DNA from: Actinobacillus sp.
GTDB taxonomy: Bacteria > Pseudomonadota > Gammaproteobacteria > Enterobacterales > Pasteurellaceae
NCBI GenBank assembly: GCA_020026115.1
Contig: JAHHQY010000024.1
Location: 1-21,171 of the forward strand
Length of the DNA: 21,171 nt
Direction of reading: 5' to 3'
A model generated the notes under the pieces. It was not told the DNA's origin. It did not search any database and saw only the letters and a list, made by a program, of their open reading frames with translations. Of this stretch, positions 8,084 to 15,060 are shown piece after piece. Every line of letters begins with the position of its first letter. Position 1 is the first letter of the stretch. The position numbers were made by a program, and so were the translations under genes.

Positions 8084-8359
8084 ATGGCGGTCAATAAAGA
8101 ATTAGATTTTGAGCAAACGTTAAACCAACTCGAAAACTTAGTTAAGCAACTAGAAAGTGGTGAATTAACGTTGGAAGAATCTTTAAAAACCTTTGAGAAA
8201 GGGATACAACTTGCCCATGCAGGACAGCAAAAACTTTCCCATGCCGAACAACGCATTCAAATTCTCTTACAAAAAGATACTCACGCGCCCTTAAATGATT
8301 TTGTTCCCTCTGCTGAAGATTTAGACGAGCCTTCAAACGATGAAAATATGCCATTCTAA
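8084..8359 (+). CDS. xseB: Exodeoxyribonuclease VII small subunit
   Basis: XseB is the small subunit of exonuclease VII, which degrades single-stranded DNA with XseA (not in this window). The 91-residue product carries the family core DFEQTLNQLENLVKQLESGE, LTLEESLKTFEKGIQLA and the helical Q-rich segment QKLSHAEQRIQILL, then an acidic tail. AGGATA precedes the start. It is first in the xseB-ispA-dxs operon, the usual order in gammaproteobacteria, and lies nine bases before ispA. Confidence 0.95.
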   Translation: MAVNKELDFEQTLNQLENLVKQLESGELTLEESLKTFEKGIQLAHAGQQKLSHAEQRIQILLQKDTHAPLNDFVPSAEDLDEPSNDENMPF

Positions 8360-8368
8360 AGGTTTACC

Positions 8369-9256
8369 ATGCACGCATTTTCAACTCAATTAACTCATAA
8401 TCAAGCACGCGTTAACGCTTTTTTAAAAACGCAATTACACGCCCATTACGAAGAAAGTTTATTGCGTCAAGCAATGGAATATGCCTTGCTGTTAGGCGGT
8501 AAACGTATTCGTCCTTTTTTAGTGTATGCCACAGGTGAAATGCTCGGTGTTGCGCCAGAAGTACTTGATGCGCCAGCCGCCGCCATTGAAGCTATTCACG
8601 CTTATTCTTTAATTCATGATGATTTACCCGCAATGGATAATGACGCCTTACGTCGCGGTCAACCTACTTGCCATATTGCCTTTGATGAAGCCACGGCTAT
8701 TTTAGCGGGCGATGCGCTACAACCCTTTGCCTTTGAACTTTTAACCCATAGTCCTTTTTTAAACGCTGAACAAAAAGTTGCTCTGACTGCCACATTAGCA
8801 AAAAATTCTGGCGCGAAAGGTATGTGTTTAGGCCAAAGTTTAGATCTTTTAGGGGAAAATCGTAAAATTTCTTTAATGGATTTAGAAAAAATTCATCGCC
8901 ATAAAACCGGCGCATTATTAAATTCCGCCGTTAAAATGGGGCTTTTATGCTCTGCTTATGCTCAAGATGAAGACATTGGCCAAGCGTTGGCCACTTACTC
9001 CAACGCCATCGGTCTTGCCTTTCAAGTACAAGACGATATTTTGGATTTAGAAGGGGAATCCGCCATTATTGGCAAAAAAGTCGGTGCCGATTTAGAAGCC
9101 AATAAAAGCACTTATCCTAAATTACTCGGCTTAGCTGGTGCGAAAGAAAAAGCCCAAGATTTATATCAAACGGCAATTTCTGCCCTTTCGCCATTACCTT
9201 TTGATACACAAATTTTGCGCACTTTAGCCCAATTTATCGTGCAACGTAATGCTTAA
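8369..9256 (+). CDS. ispA: Farnesyl diphosphate synthase (geranyltranstransferase)
   Basis: IspA condenses IPP with DMAPP and GPP to make farnesyl diphosphate, the precursor of undecaprenyl carrier lipid and quinone side chains. The first aspartate-rich motif DDLPAMD is at 84-90 and the second, DDILD, at 222-226. The IPP-binding GGKRIRPFL lies near 43-51. The 295-residue length is normal. AAGG lies before the ATG at 8369, directly after xseB. The supply enzyme Dxs is next downstream, so the operon couples precursor supply and chain elongation. Confidence 0.96.
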   Translation: MHAFSTQLTHNQARVNAFLKTQLHAHYEESLLRQAMEYALLLGGKRIRPFLVYATGEMLGVAPEVLDAPAAAIEAIHAYSLIHDDLPAMDNDALRRGQPTCHIAFDEATAILAGDALQPFAFELLTHSPFLNAEQKVALTATLAKNSGAKGMCLGQSLDLLGENRKISLMDLEKIHRHKTGALLNSAVKMGLLCSAYAQDEDIGQALATYSNAIGLAFQVQDDILDLEGESAIIGKKVGADLEANKSTYPKLLGLAGAKEKAQDLYQTAISALSPLPFDTQILRTLAQFIVQRNA

Positions 9257-9257
9257 C

Positions 9258-9272
9258 TCGCGCCGAAATTTT
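9258..9272 (+). repeat. Uptake-signal-like motif TCGCGCCGAAATTTT
   Basis: A full copy of the recurrent motif in the 50-bp spacer between ispA and dxs. With the following GGCG it forms a near-palindrome (CGCCGAAATTTTGGCG) that could fold into a small stem. Confidence 0.5.
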
Positions 9273-9306
9273 GGCGTCAACTTTTACTATTTTTGAGAAA
9301 CTGACT

Positions 9307-11154
9307 ATGAACCACTACGCACTTTTAACCAAAATTAACTCTCCTGATGATTTAAAAAAACTCGATAAAGCTCAACTTACCCCACTTTGTGCGGAGTTGC
9401 GCCAATATTTATTGGAAAGTGTCAGTCAAAGTAGTGGTCACTTAGCTTCAGGTTTAGGGGCGGTGGAATTAACCGTCGCCTTACATTATGTTTTTAACAC
9501 GCCTTTTGACCAACTGATTTGGGACGTTGGCCATCAAGCCTATCCTCATAAAATTCTGACGGGTCGTCGCGATAAAATGTCCACAATTCGTCAAAAAGAC
9601 GGCTTACACCCCTTCCCATGGCGTGGCGAAAGTGAATATGATGTGTTAAGCGTAGGACACTCATCCACTTCCATTAGTGCTGGCTTAGGTATTGCTTTAG
9701 CCGCCCAAAAAGAAGGCAAAGATCGTAAAACAATTTGCGTCATTGGTGATGGTGCGATTACAGCAGGTATGGCCTTTGAAGCTTTAAATCATGCCGGTTC
9801 CTTACATTCTGATATGTTGGTCATTTTAAACGACAATGAAATGTCCATTTCAGAAAACGTGGGCGGTTTAAGTAATCATTTTGCTCGCCTTTTTGCCAAC
9901 CCGATTTACACAAATCTTCGTGAAGGCAGTAAAAAAGTACTCTCTAATGTCCCGCCGATTAAAGAGTTTGTGAAAAAAACAGAAGAACATATTAAAGGTT
10001 TTGTTTCGCCTGTTGGTACGATGTTTGAACAACTTGGTTTTAATTACATTGGCCCAATTGATGGCCACAACGTCGAAGAGTTGATCGAGACTTTGCAAAA
10101 TATGAAAACACGCAAAGGCCCACAATTCTTACACATTAAAACCAAAAAAGGGAAAGGTTATCAGCCTGCGGAAAATGACCCGATTAGTTTCCACGGCGTA
10201 CCTAAATTTGACCCGAAATGTGGTCAACTACCGAAAAGTAGCACGCCGAGCTATTCAAAAATTTTCGGTAATTGGCTTTGCGAAATGGCAGAAAATGACC
10301 CGAAACTCGTGGGCATTACCCCTGCGATGCGTGAAGGTTCGGGTATGGTTGAATTTTCTCAACGCTTCCCAGATCAATTCTTTGATGCGGCCATTGCAGA
10401 ACAACACGCCGTCACTTTAGGCGCAGGCTTTGCTATTGCGGGTATGCACCCTGTGGTGGCGATTTATTCTTCGTTCTTACAACGTGCTTACGACCAAGTG
10501 ATTCACGATGTTGCCATTCAAAATTTACCGGTGTTATTTGCTATCGATCGTGCGGGAATTGTCGGGGCTGATGGGCAAACACACCAAGGTGCTTTTGATT
10601 TAAGTTTCTTACGCTGTATTCCAAATTTAATCATTATGGCGCCAAGTGATGAAAATGAATGTCGCCAAATGTTATATACCGGCTACAAATGCGGTAAACC
10701 TGCGGTGGTGCGTTATCCACGCGGAAAAGCCCAAGGCGTTGTGTTAGAACCGCTGGCAGAAATGCCATTAGGTAAAGCAAAACTGCGTCGTCAAGGTGAA
10801 AAAATTGCTCTTTTAAACTTCGGTACTCTTTTACCGCAAGTTATACAAGTTGCTGAAAAATTAAATGCCACGGTTGTCGATATGCGTTTTGTGAAACCGC
10901 TTGATACGGCGCAACTTGATGAGTTAATGCAAAACTATGATGTATTGGTCAGCATTGAAGAAAATGCCAAACTCGGGGGCGCAGGCAGTGCAGTTGGGGA
11001 ATATTTATTTACTCAGCACTTTAAAGGTCAATTCCTTGTTCTTGGTTTGCCTGATGTTTTCATTCCTCAAGGTAGCCAAGGGGAAATGCTTGCTGAAGTG
11101 GGCTTAGATGCTCAAGGCATCGAACAACAAATTTCAGCCTTTTTACAAGATTAA
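9307..11154 (+). CDS. dxs: 1-deoxy-D-xylulose-5-phosphate synthase
   Basis: Dxs joins pyruvate and glyceraldehyde 3-phosphate, using thiamine diphosphate, in the first step of the MEP isoprenoid pathway. Visible motifs include SGHLASGLG (His45), DVGHQAYPHKILTGR, the ThDP/metal motif GDGAITAGM (147-155) with NDN at 175-177, and IAEQHAV with the RAGIVGADGQTHQG transketolase signature. I start at 9307 (615 residues, MNHYALLTKINSP), where the family begins. An in-frame ATG at 9271 would add 12 unconserved residues and lacks a ribosome-binding site. The Shine-Dalgarno before 9307 is weak (GAGAAA). A strong terminator follows the gene. Confidence 0.97.
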   Translation: MNHYALLTKINSPDDLKKLDKAQLTPLCAELRQYLLESVSQSSGHLASGLGAVELTVALHYVFNTPFDQLIWDVGHQAYPHKILTGRRDKMSTIRQKDGLHPFPWRGESEYDVLSVGHSSTSISAGLGIALAAQKEGKDRKTICVIGDGAITAGMAFEALNHAGSLHSDMLVILNDNEMSISENVGGLSNHFARLFANPIYTNLREGSKKVLSNVPPIKEFVKKTEEHIKGFVSPVGTMFEQLGFNYIGPIDGHNVEELIETLQNMKTRKGPQFLHIKTKKGKGYQPAENDPISFHGVPKFDPKCGQLPKSSTPSYSKIFGNWLCEMAENDPKLVGITPAMREGSGMVEFSQRFPDQFFDAAIAEQHAVTLGAGFAIAGMHPVVAIYSSFLQRAYDQVIHDVAIQNLPVLFAIDRAGIVGADGQTHQGAFDLSFLRCIPNLIIMAPSDENECRQMLYTGYKCGKPAVVRYPRGKAQGVVLEPLAEMPLGKAKLRRQGEKIALLNFGTLLPQVIQVAEKLNATVVDMRFVKPLDTAQLDELMQNYDVLVSIEENAKLGGAGSAVGEYLFTQHFKGQFLVLGLPDVFIPQGSQGEMLAEVGLDAQGIEQQISAFLQD

Positions 11155-11174
11155 ATTTTAAAGTTTTAAAACAT

Positions 11175-11219
11175 AACACGCGCCGAAATTTATCCTTTTT
11201 TTCGGCGCGTGTTTTTTTT
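11175..11219 (+). terminator. Strong terminator after dxs, made of an inverted pair of the recurrent motif
   Basis: The arms CACGCGCCGAAA (11177-11188) and TTTCGGCGCGTG (11200-11211) pair perfectly over 12 bp, with two extra A-T pairs, and are followed by eight T. Each arm is a copy of the TCGCRCCGAA-type motif in opposite orientation. The convergent fadR gene ends inside the T-run. Confidence 0.9.
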
Positions 11220-11943
11220 ATTTCAAAAAATTCTCTGGTACTGAAGTGAGCATTTGTTGCCAGAGTTGTTGATTGCGTTTTTGATTTTCAGCGAGCAGAA
11301 TTTTTGCCTGTTGCACATTATTTTGCGCACAGCATTGTTGTAGTTGTTGATAAAATTGAAACGCATTTTGGCGCATTTGGTTTTGTTGAAAGAAAAAACT
11401 GGCCACGCGGATATACAAATCTTGAAAGCTGTTTAAAATTAAACCATACACAGGCTTGCCGGCAACAAAAGCAAACTGGCGATAGAGCGCATAATCAAAT
11501 TCCGCATAAACTTGCGCATCATCTTGAGCTTTAGGCATTGTTTGAAAAATGGCTAAGGCTTGAGCGTTATGTTTTTCAATGGCTTCTGGAATGTAACGCT
11601 CCCCCATTTGAGTACGCAAAGACACCATATTATTTACAATCACGGGCATCAATTCATCATCTAATTGTAATAAAGTATGAATAATACTTGGCCCTGCCGT
11701 TTGCCAAATATCATTCACTTTTGTTGCTTTACCATGCTGAATTGAAAGCCAACCATCGCGCGCTAAACGTTGTAGAACTTCTCTTAAGGTTGTACGAGTT
11801 ACGCCAATTTTCTCAGCAAGTTCCCTTTCTGCTGGCAAATCGCTACCTGGTGGGAAGTCTTTATGCCAAATACTTTTCACTAAATATTCTTCTGCAAGTT
11901 TAGCAGGACTTTGTGCGACAAGTTCAAACTGATGTTTTTTCAT
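11218..11943 (-). CDS. fadR: FadR, GntR-family fatty-acid metabolism regulator
   Basis: FadR is a dimeric transcription factor that activates fatty-acid synthesis genes and represses degradation genes, and is released by long-chain acyl-CoA. The winged helix-turn-helix (about 37-75) is highly conserved: LPAERELAEKIGVTRTTLRE with Arg40, Arg50 and Arg54, and GWLSIQHGKATKV with His70. The C-terminal ligand domain is more divergent. The stretch before Trp228 reads NQKRNQQLW where E. coli has YGHESGEIW, so the acyl-CoA-contacting Tyr, Gly, Glu and Ser are all replaced. The 241 residues match the family length. GGAA precedes the start. It is divergent from nhaB, as in E. coli. Confidence 0.92.
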   Translation of the reverse strand: MKKHQFELVAQSPAKLAEEYLVKSIWHKDFPPGSDLPAERELAEKIGVTRTTLREVLQRLARDGWLSIQHGKATKVNDIWQTAGPSIIHTLLQLDDELMPVIVNNMVSLRTQMGERYIPEAIEKHNAQALAIFQTMPKAQDDAQVYAEFDYALYRQFAFVAGKPVYGLILNSFQDLYIRVASFFFQQNQMRQNAFQFYQQLQQCCAQNNVQQAKILLAENQKRNQQLWQQMLTSVPENFLK

Positions 11944-11997
11944 ATTATTTCCAAGGGGTTATTTATTGTATTTGCTACAAAACAGCACTTTTTTTGT

Positions 11998-12027
11998 GAT
12001 ATAGCTAACAATTTTTAGTTTTATCAA
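11998..12027 (-). promoter_or_regulatory. Possible fadR promoter
   Basis: On the minus strand TTGATA (from 12027 down) and TATATC (from 12003 down) are separated by 18 bp, about 55 bp before the fadR start. The -35 matches at five positions, the -10 at four. I saw no convincing FadR operator in the divergent spacer. Confidence 0.35.
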
Positions 12028-12094
12028 TACCATAAATGCCTTTAGTATATTACAATTCAACCACGTTGTTTTTATTTTTTAAAGGATGAGTGAA

Positions 12095-13621
12095 ATGGAT
12101 TACACAACAGCTTTATTTAAAAACTTCCTTGGGCCAAGTTCGAACTGGTACAAGGTGACTATTATTTTCTTTCTAATTTTAAACCCTTTACTCTTTTTTG
12201 CTGTTGACCCTTTCGTAGCAGGTTGGGTTCTTGTAGCAGAATTTATTTTTACCCTTGCTATGGCGTTAAAATGTTACCCCTTGCAACCCGGTGGTTTATT
12301 AGCATTAGAAGCCGTCATTATTGGTATGACCTCCCCACACCATATCGCCAAAGAAATTATGGCGAACTTTGAAGTTATTTTACTTTTAATGTTTATGGTG
12401 GCGGGAATTTACTTTATGAAACAGCTTTTGTTGTATCTCTTCACCAAGCTGTTATTAAATATTCGTTCTAAATTAGCTCTTTCCTTAGCTTTTAGCTTAA
12501 GTGCCGCATTTCTTTCGGCCTTCCTTGATGCTTTAACCGTTGTGGCGGTAATTATTAGCGTAGGTATCGGCTTTTATGGTGTTTATCATAAAGTGATTTC
12601 AGGCCTAGATTTCCAAGACTCTAACGATATTAAAGACGATAAAAATGTCAGTGAAGATGGTCGCGAAATTCTTGACCAATTCCGCTCTTTCTTACGTAGC
12701 TTAATGATGCATGCTGCGGTGGGAACAGCCTTAGGTGGCGTAATGACCATGGTGGGTGAACCACAAAACTTAATTATTGCCGAACAGGCACATTGGGGCT
12801 TTGCTGAATTCTTCCTTCGTATGTCGCCGGTCACTTTGCCTACGCTCTGCTTTGGTTTAATGACTTGCTTTATTGTGGAAAAATTCCATATTTTTGGCTA
12901 CGGGGAAAAACTTCCTGTACAAGTTTTACAAGTATTAAAAGATTTTGATTTACGCAATGAAGAACGTATGACGAAAAAAGATCGTATGCGTTTAATTACA
13001 CAAGCTTTAGTGGGAATTTGGTTAATTATCGGTTTAGCCTTCCATTTAGCTGATGTGGGCTTAATTGGTTTAACGGTAATTATTTTAGCGACCGCTTTTA
13101 GTGGTGTGACTGACGAACATCAAATTGGACGAGCTTTCCAAGAAGCGCTTCCTTTTACCGCGCTTTTAGTGGTGTTTTTCTCTGTGGTTGCCGTGATTAT
13201 CGACCAACATTTATTCGCGCCATTAATTCATTATGTATTAAGTGCGCCACAAGAAACTCAACTAATGCTGTTTTATATCTTTAACGGGGTGCTTTCAGCC
13301 ATTTCCGATAACGTGTTTGTTGCGACGGTTTATATTAATGAAGCAAAACTGGCTTTAGCACAACACAGCATTACTCGTGAACAATTTGATTTAATCGCAG
13401 TGGCAATTAACGCAGGAACGAACTTGCCATCGGTTGCAACACCAAATGGTCAAGCGGCCTTTTTATTCTTGCTCACAAGTTCTATTGCACCTTTAATTCG
13501 CCTTTCTTATGGACGTATGGTGCTTATGGCCTTGCCTTATACACTTGTGCTATCTACTGTTGGCTTTTTCTGTGTTAAATATATTTTGCCTTACGCAACC
13601 GTTGCTCTAGGCTTTCATTAA
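12095..13621 (+). CDS. nhaB: Na+/H+ antiporter NhaB
   Basis: NhaB is an inner-membrane antiporter that exports sodium in exchange for protons. The 508-residue product is very hydrophobic, with many membrane segments, and carries stretches nearly identical to E. coli NhaB: FVAGWVLVAEFIFTLAMALK, LSAFLDALTVVAV, GGVMTMVGEPQNLIIA, SDNVFVATVYINEAK and INAGTNLPSVATPNGQAA. I prefer the ATG at 12095 because AAAGGA lies at a normal distance. The ATG at 12086 overlaps that site, though it is in frame and would add three residues. dsbB follows after 14 bp, so the two are probably co-transcribed. Confidence 0.96.
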   Translation: MDYTTALFKNFLGPSSNWYKVTIIFFLILNPLLFFAVDPFVAGWVLVAEFIFTLAMALKCYPLQPGGLLALEAVIIGMTSPHHIAKEIMANFEVILLLMFMVAGIYFMKQLLLYLFTKLLLNIRSKLALSLAFSLSAAFLSAFLDALTVVAVIISVGIGFYGVYHKVISGLDFQDSNDIKDDKNVSEDGREILDQFRSFLRSLMMHAAVGTALGGVMTMVGEPQNLIIAEQAHWGFAEFFLRMSPVTLPTLCFGLMTCFIVEKFHIFGYGEKLPVQVLQVLKDFDLRNEERMTKKDRMRLITQALVGIWLIIGLAFHLADVGLIGLTVIILATAFSGVTDEHQIGRAFQEALPFTALLVVFFSVVAVIIDQHLFAPLIHYVLSAPQETQLMLFYIFNGVLSAISDNVFVATVYINEAKLALAQHSITREQFDLIAVAINAGTNLPSVATPNGQAAFLFLLTSSIAPLIRLSYGRMVLMALPYTLVLSTVGFFCVKYILPYATVALGFH

Positions 13622-13635
13622 GTAAGGAAAAAACA

Positions 13636-14178
13636 ATGTTTCGCCAATTAAAAATACTTTCTACGCGTCGCAGTACTTGGGCTTTCATTGCCTTATCAGC
13701 TCTACTCTTTGAAGGGGCGGCCTTGTTTTTTCAGTATGGCTTAAATTTGCCACCTTGCGTAATGTGCGTGTATGAGCGCTTAGCCTTATTCGGCGTTGTT
13801 TTTGCAGGGTTAATCGGTTTGATTAACCCACAATTTTGGCTTTGGCGTTTCCTTGGCCTTTTATTCGGTGCGAGTGTTATGCTAAAAGGCTTTTTTATTG
13901 CCTTACAGCATGTGGATTATCAGCTCAATCCAGGTCCTTGGAATCAATGTAGCCTGATTGCCAATTTCCCGCCAAGTCTTCCCTTAGATCAATGGCTTCC
14001 AGTGCTTTTCCATCCAACAGGTTCTTGTAACGACATTGTGTGGCAATTTTTAGGCTTTTCTATGGCTCAATGGATTGTGGTGCTTTTTGGTGCTTATTTT
14101 ATGCTGTTCTTGCTTTTATTTTTAAGCCAATTTGTGCGCAGTCATCGCAATCGTATGTTGTTTATGAAAAATAAATAA
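13636..14178 (+). CDS. dsbB: DsbB, quinone-linked disulfide bond generator
   Basis: DsbB reoxidises periplasmic DsbA and passes the electrons to quinone. The first periplasmic loop has Cys41-Val-Met-Cys44 and the second loop Cys105 and Cys131, the full set needed for function. Arg48, next to the first pair and implicated in quinone interaction in E. coli, is present. Four membrane segments are seen (about 14-34, 48-63, 68-90, 141-165). At 180 residues it matches the E. coli length closely. TAAGGA precedes the start. It follows nhaB by 14 bp, an arrangement also found in other gammaproteobacteria. Confidence 0.95.
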   Translation: MFRQLKILSTRRSTWAFIALSALLFEGAALFFQYGLNLPPCVMCVYERLALFGVVFAGLIGLINPQFWLWRFLGLLFGASVMLKGFFIALQHVDYQLNPGPWNQCSLIANFPPSLPLDQWLPVLFHPTGSCNDIVWQFLGFSMAQWIVVLFGAYFMLFLLLFLSQFVRSHRNRMLFMKNK

Positions 14179-14243
14179 GTTTTAAACCTTTTTTATGCGC
14201 TTCCCATTAGAAATATTATCTTTTTGTTTGCATAAAAAATGCG

Positions 14244-14249
14244 TAGAAT
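14244..14249 (+). promoter_or_regulatory. Possible -10 element for grxA
   Basis: TAGAAT lies 33 bp upstream of the grxA start in an otherwise AT-rich 103-bp gap after dsbB. No good -35 hexamer stands at the right distance, which would fit a promoter needing an activator. I could not recognise an operator. Confidence 0.35.
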
Positions 14250-14281
14250 CGGATACATTCAACTTTTAAGGAGTACATATT

Positions 14282-14533
14282 ATGTTAGTGAAAATTTACG
14301 GTCGCTCAAACTGTCCTTATTGCGTTAAAGCAAAAGCTCTTGCTGAGCATTTAAAAGAAACCGTGCCTGATTTTAATTATGAGTACATTGATATTGTCGC
14401 GGCTAATTTAGATAAAACCGACCTTTCGCAAATGGCAGGTCGCGTGGTATCTACCGTGCCTCAAATTTTTATGGACAATACCCATGTTGGCGGTTATACC
14501 GATTTTTCCGCTCTCGTTAAAAAAATGTTTTAA
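14282..14533 (+). CDS. grxA: Glutaredoxin 1
   Basis: GrxA uses glutathione to reduce disulfides, for example in ribonucleotide reductase. The 83-residue product has the dithiol active site Cys11-Pro-Tyr-Cys14, the cis-proline segment STVPQIFMD and the glutathione-binding GGYTDF, all diagnostic of the E. coli GrxA type. AAGGAG stands six or seven bases before the start. It appears to be a single-gene unit: a likely -10 upstream and two hairpins with T-runs downstream. It is the last conserved gene before the accessory stretch. Confidence 0.96.
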   Translation: MLVKIYGRSNCPYCVKAKALAEHLKETVPDFNYEYIDIVAANLDKTDLSQMAGRVVSTVPQIFMDNTHVGGYTDFSALVKKMF

Positions 14534-14545
14534 ACTCTCTTAAAA

Positions 14546-14572
14546 AAAAAAGGACGCCAAGCGTCCTTTTTT
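14546..14572. terminator. Bidirectional terminator after grxA
   Basis: AAAAAAGGACGC and GCGTCCTTTTTT flank a CAA loop, giving a GC stem extended by A-T pairs. It can stop grxA from the left and the small minus-strand genes from the right. The GGACGC/GCGTCC core is used again in the terminator at 16832. Confidence 0.88.
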
Positions 14573-14582
14573 ATATTTCACA

Positions 14583-14621
14583 TTCCACTCGCACCGAATT
14601 TTGGGCAAGTGGAATTTTTTT
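14583..14621 (+). terminator. Second plus-strand terminator-like hairpin, containing the recurrent motif (copy A)
   Basis: TTCCACT (14583-14589) pairs with AGTGGAA (14608-14614), extended by a few inner pairs and followed by seven T. The left arm and loop contain TCGCACCGAATTTT (14589-14602). The same element recurs at 14849-14885 as part of the tandem duplication, where no plus-strand gene ends before it. Confidence 0.6.
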
Positions 14622-14628
14622 ATCGCGC

Positions 14629-14775
14629 TTATCTTGAGCGTTGGTTAGGATTTAACTGTTTTCCGCGATTGCCTTGCGCTTGGTCATACTGACGGTTTGT
14701 TCCAGAAGTGCCTTTGTTAGCATTTCGTTGGTTCGCTGAGTTATTCGCCGGGGTAATGTGTTTCATGTTAGTCAT
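14629..14775 (-). CDS. 48-residue basic Asn/Gln-rich protein, tandem copy A
   Basis: I do not recognise a named family. My translation begins MTNMKHITPANNSANQ and ends GNRGKQLNPNQRSR. It has ten Asn and six Gln, seven or eight basic residues (three Lys, five Arg) against one Asp, and no Cys or Trp, so it is probably disordered and could bind nucleic acid (inference). AAGGA lies seven bases before the ATG at 14775. An in-frame ATG at 14766 is a possible second start. It is downstream of copy B and of the NYN-LOTUS gene on the same strand. Against copy B there are seven base differences in the 147-bp frame, six of them silent and one changing Arg46 to Ser, which argues that the frame is translated and selected. 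Confidence 0.78.
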   Translation of the reverse strand: MTNMKHITPANNSANQRNANKGTSGTNRQYDQAQGNRGKQLNPNQRSR

Positions 14776-14848
14776 GATTTTTTCCTTAATTTTGTTTGTG
14801 AATATTCAAGTTTCGCTTTTGTGAGTAAAGGCGAAAAGGTTTTATGTT

Positions 14849-14885
14849 TTCCACTCGCACCGAATTTTGGGCAAGTGGAATTTTT
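14849..14885 (+). terminator. Terminator-like hairpin, copy B of the tandem unit
   Basis: TTCCACT and AGTGGAA arms with five T after the right arm on the plus strand, the loop side carrying TCGCACCGAATTTT (14855-14868). It lies between the two 48-codon genes. Because it points against them, it may act as an uptake-type motif or block antisense transcription rather than end a gene. Confidence 0.45.
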
Positions 14886-14892
14886 ATCGCGC

Positions 14893-15039
14893 TTATCTTG
14901 AGCTTTGGTTAGGGTTTAACTGTTTTCCGCGATTGCCTTGCGCTTGGTCATACTGACGGTTTGTACCAGAAGTGCCTTTATTGGCATTTCGTTGGTTCGC
15001 TGAGTTATTCGCAGGGGTAATGTGTTTCATATTAGTCAT
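14893..15039 (-). CDS. 48-residue basic Asn/Gln-rich protein, tandem copy B
   Basis: This is the paralogue of copy A and differs only at residue 46 (Ser here, Arg in A). It starts at 15039 with AAGGA upstream, only 21 bp after the NYN-LOTUS stop codon, so it is probably in that gene's transcript. After its stop comes the hairpin with the recurrent motif, which on the minus strand has no T-run, so transcription may continue into copy A. The protein is polar throughout, with Gly/Asn/Lys/Arg segments NKGTSGTNRQ and GNRGKQLNPN. The function is unknown. Confidence 0.78.
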   Translation of the reverse strand: MTNMKHITPANNSANQRNANKGTSGTNRQYDQAQGNRGKQLNPNQSSR

Positions 15040-15060
15040 GATTTTTTCCTTCTTTGTTAA

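Larger units (their letters stand above)
14583..15051. repeat. Tandem direct repeat, two units of about 204 bp
   Basis: Unit A is 14583-14787 and unit B 14849-15051, separated by 61 bp of unrelated sequence; the genes inside are offset by 264 bp. Each unit holds one hairpin with the recurrent motif, one 48-codon minus-strand gene and its ribosome-binding site. The units differ by a handful of substitutions and a two-base length change in the T-run. Confidence 0.92.

Noticed and set aside
9271..9306. Longer dxs start adding 12 residues
   Set aside because: The extra residues are encoded by the intergenic spacer holding the recurrent motif, and homologues begin at or near the ATG at 9307.
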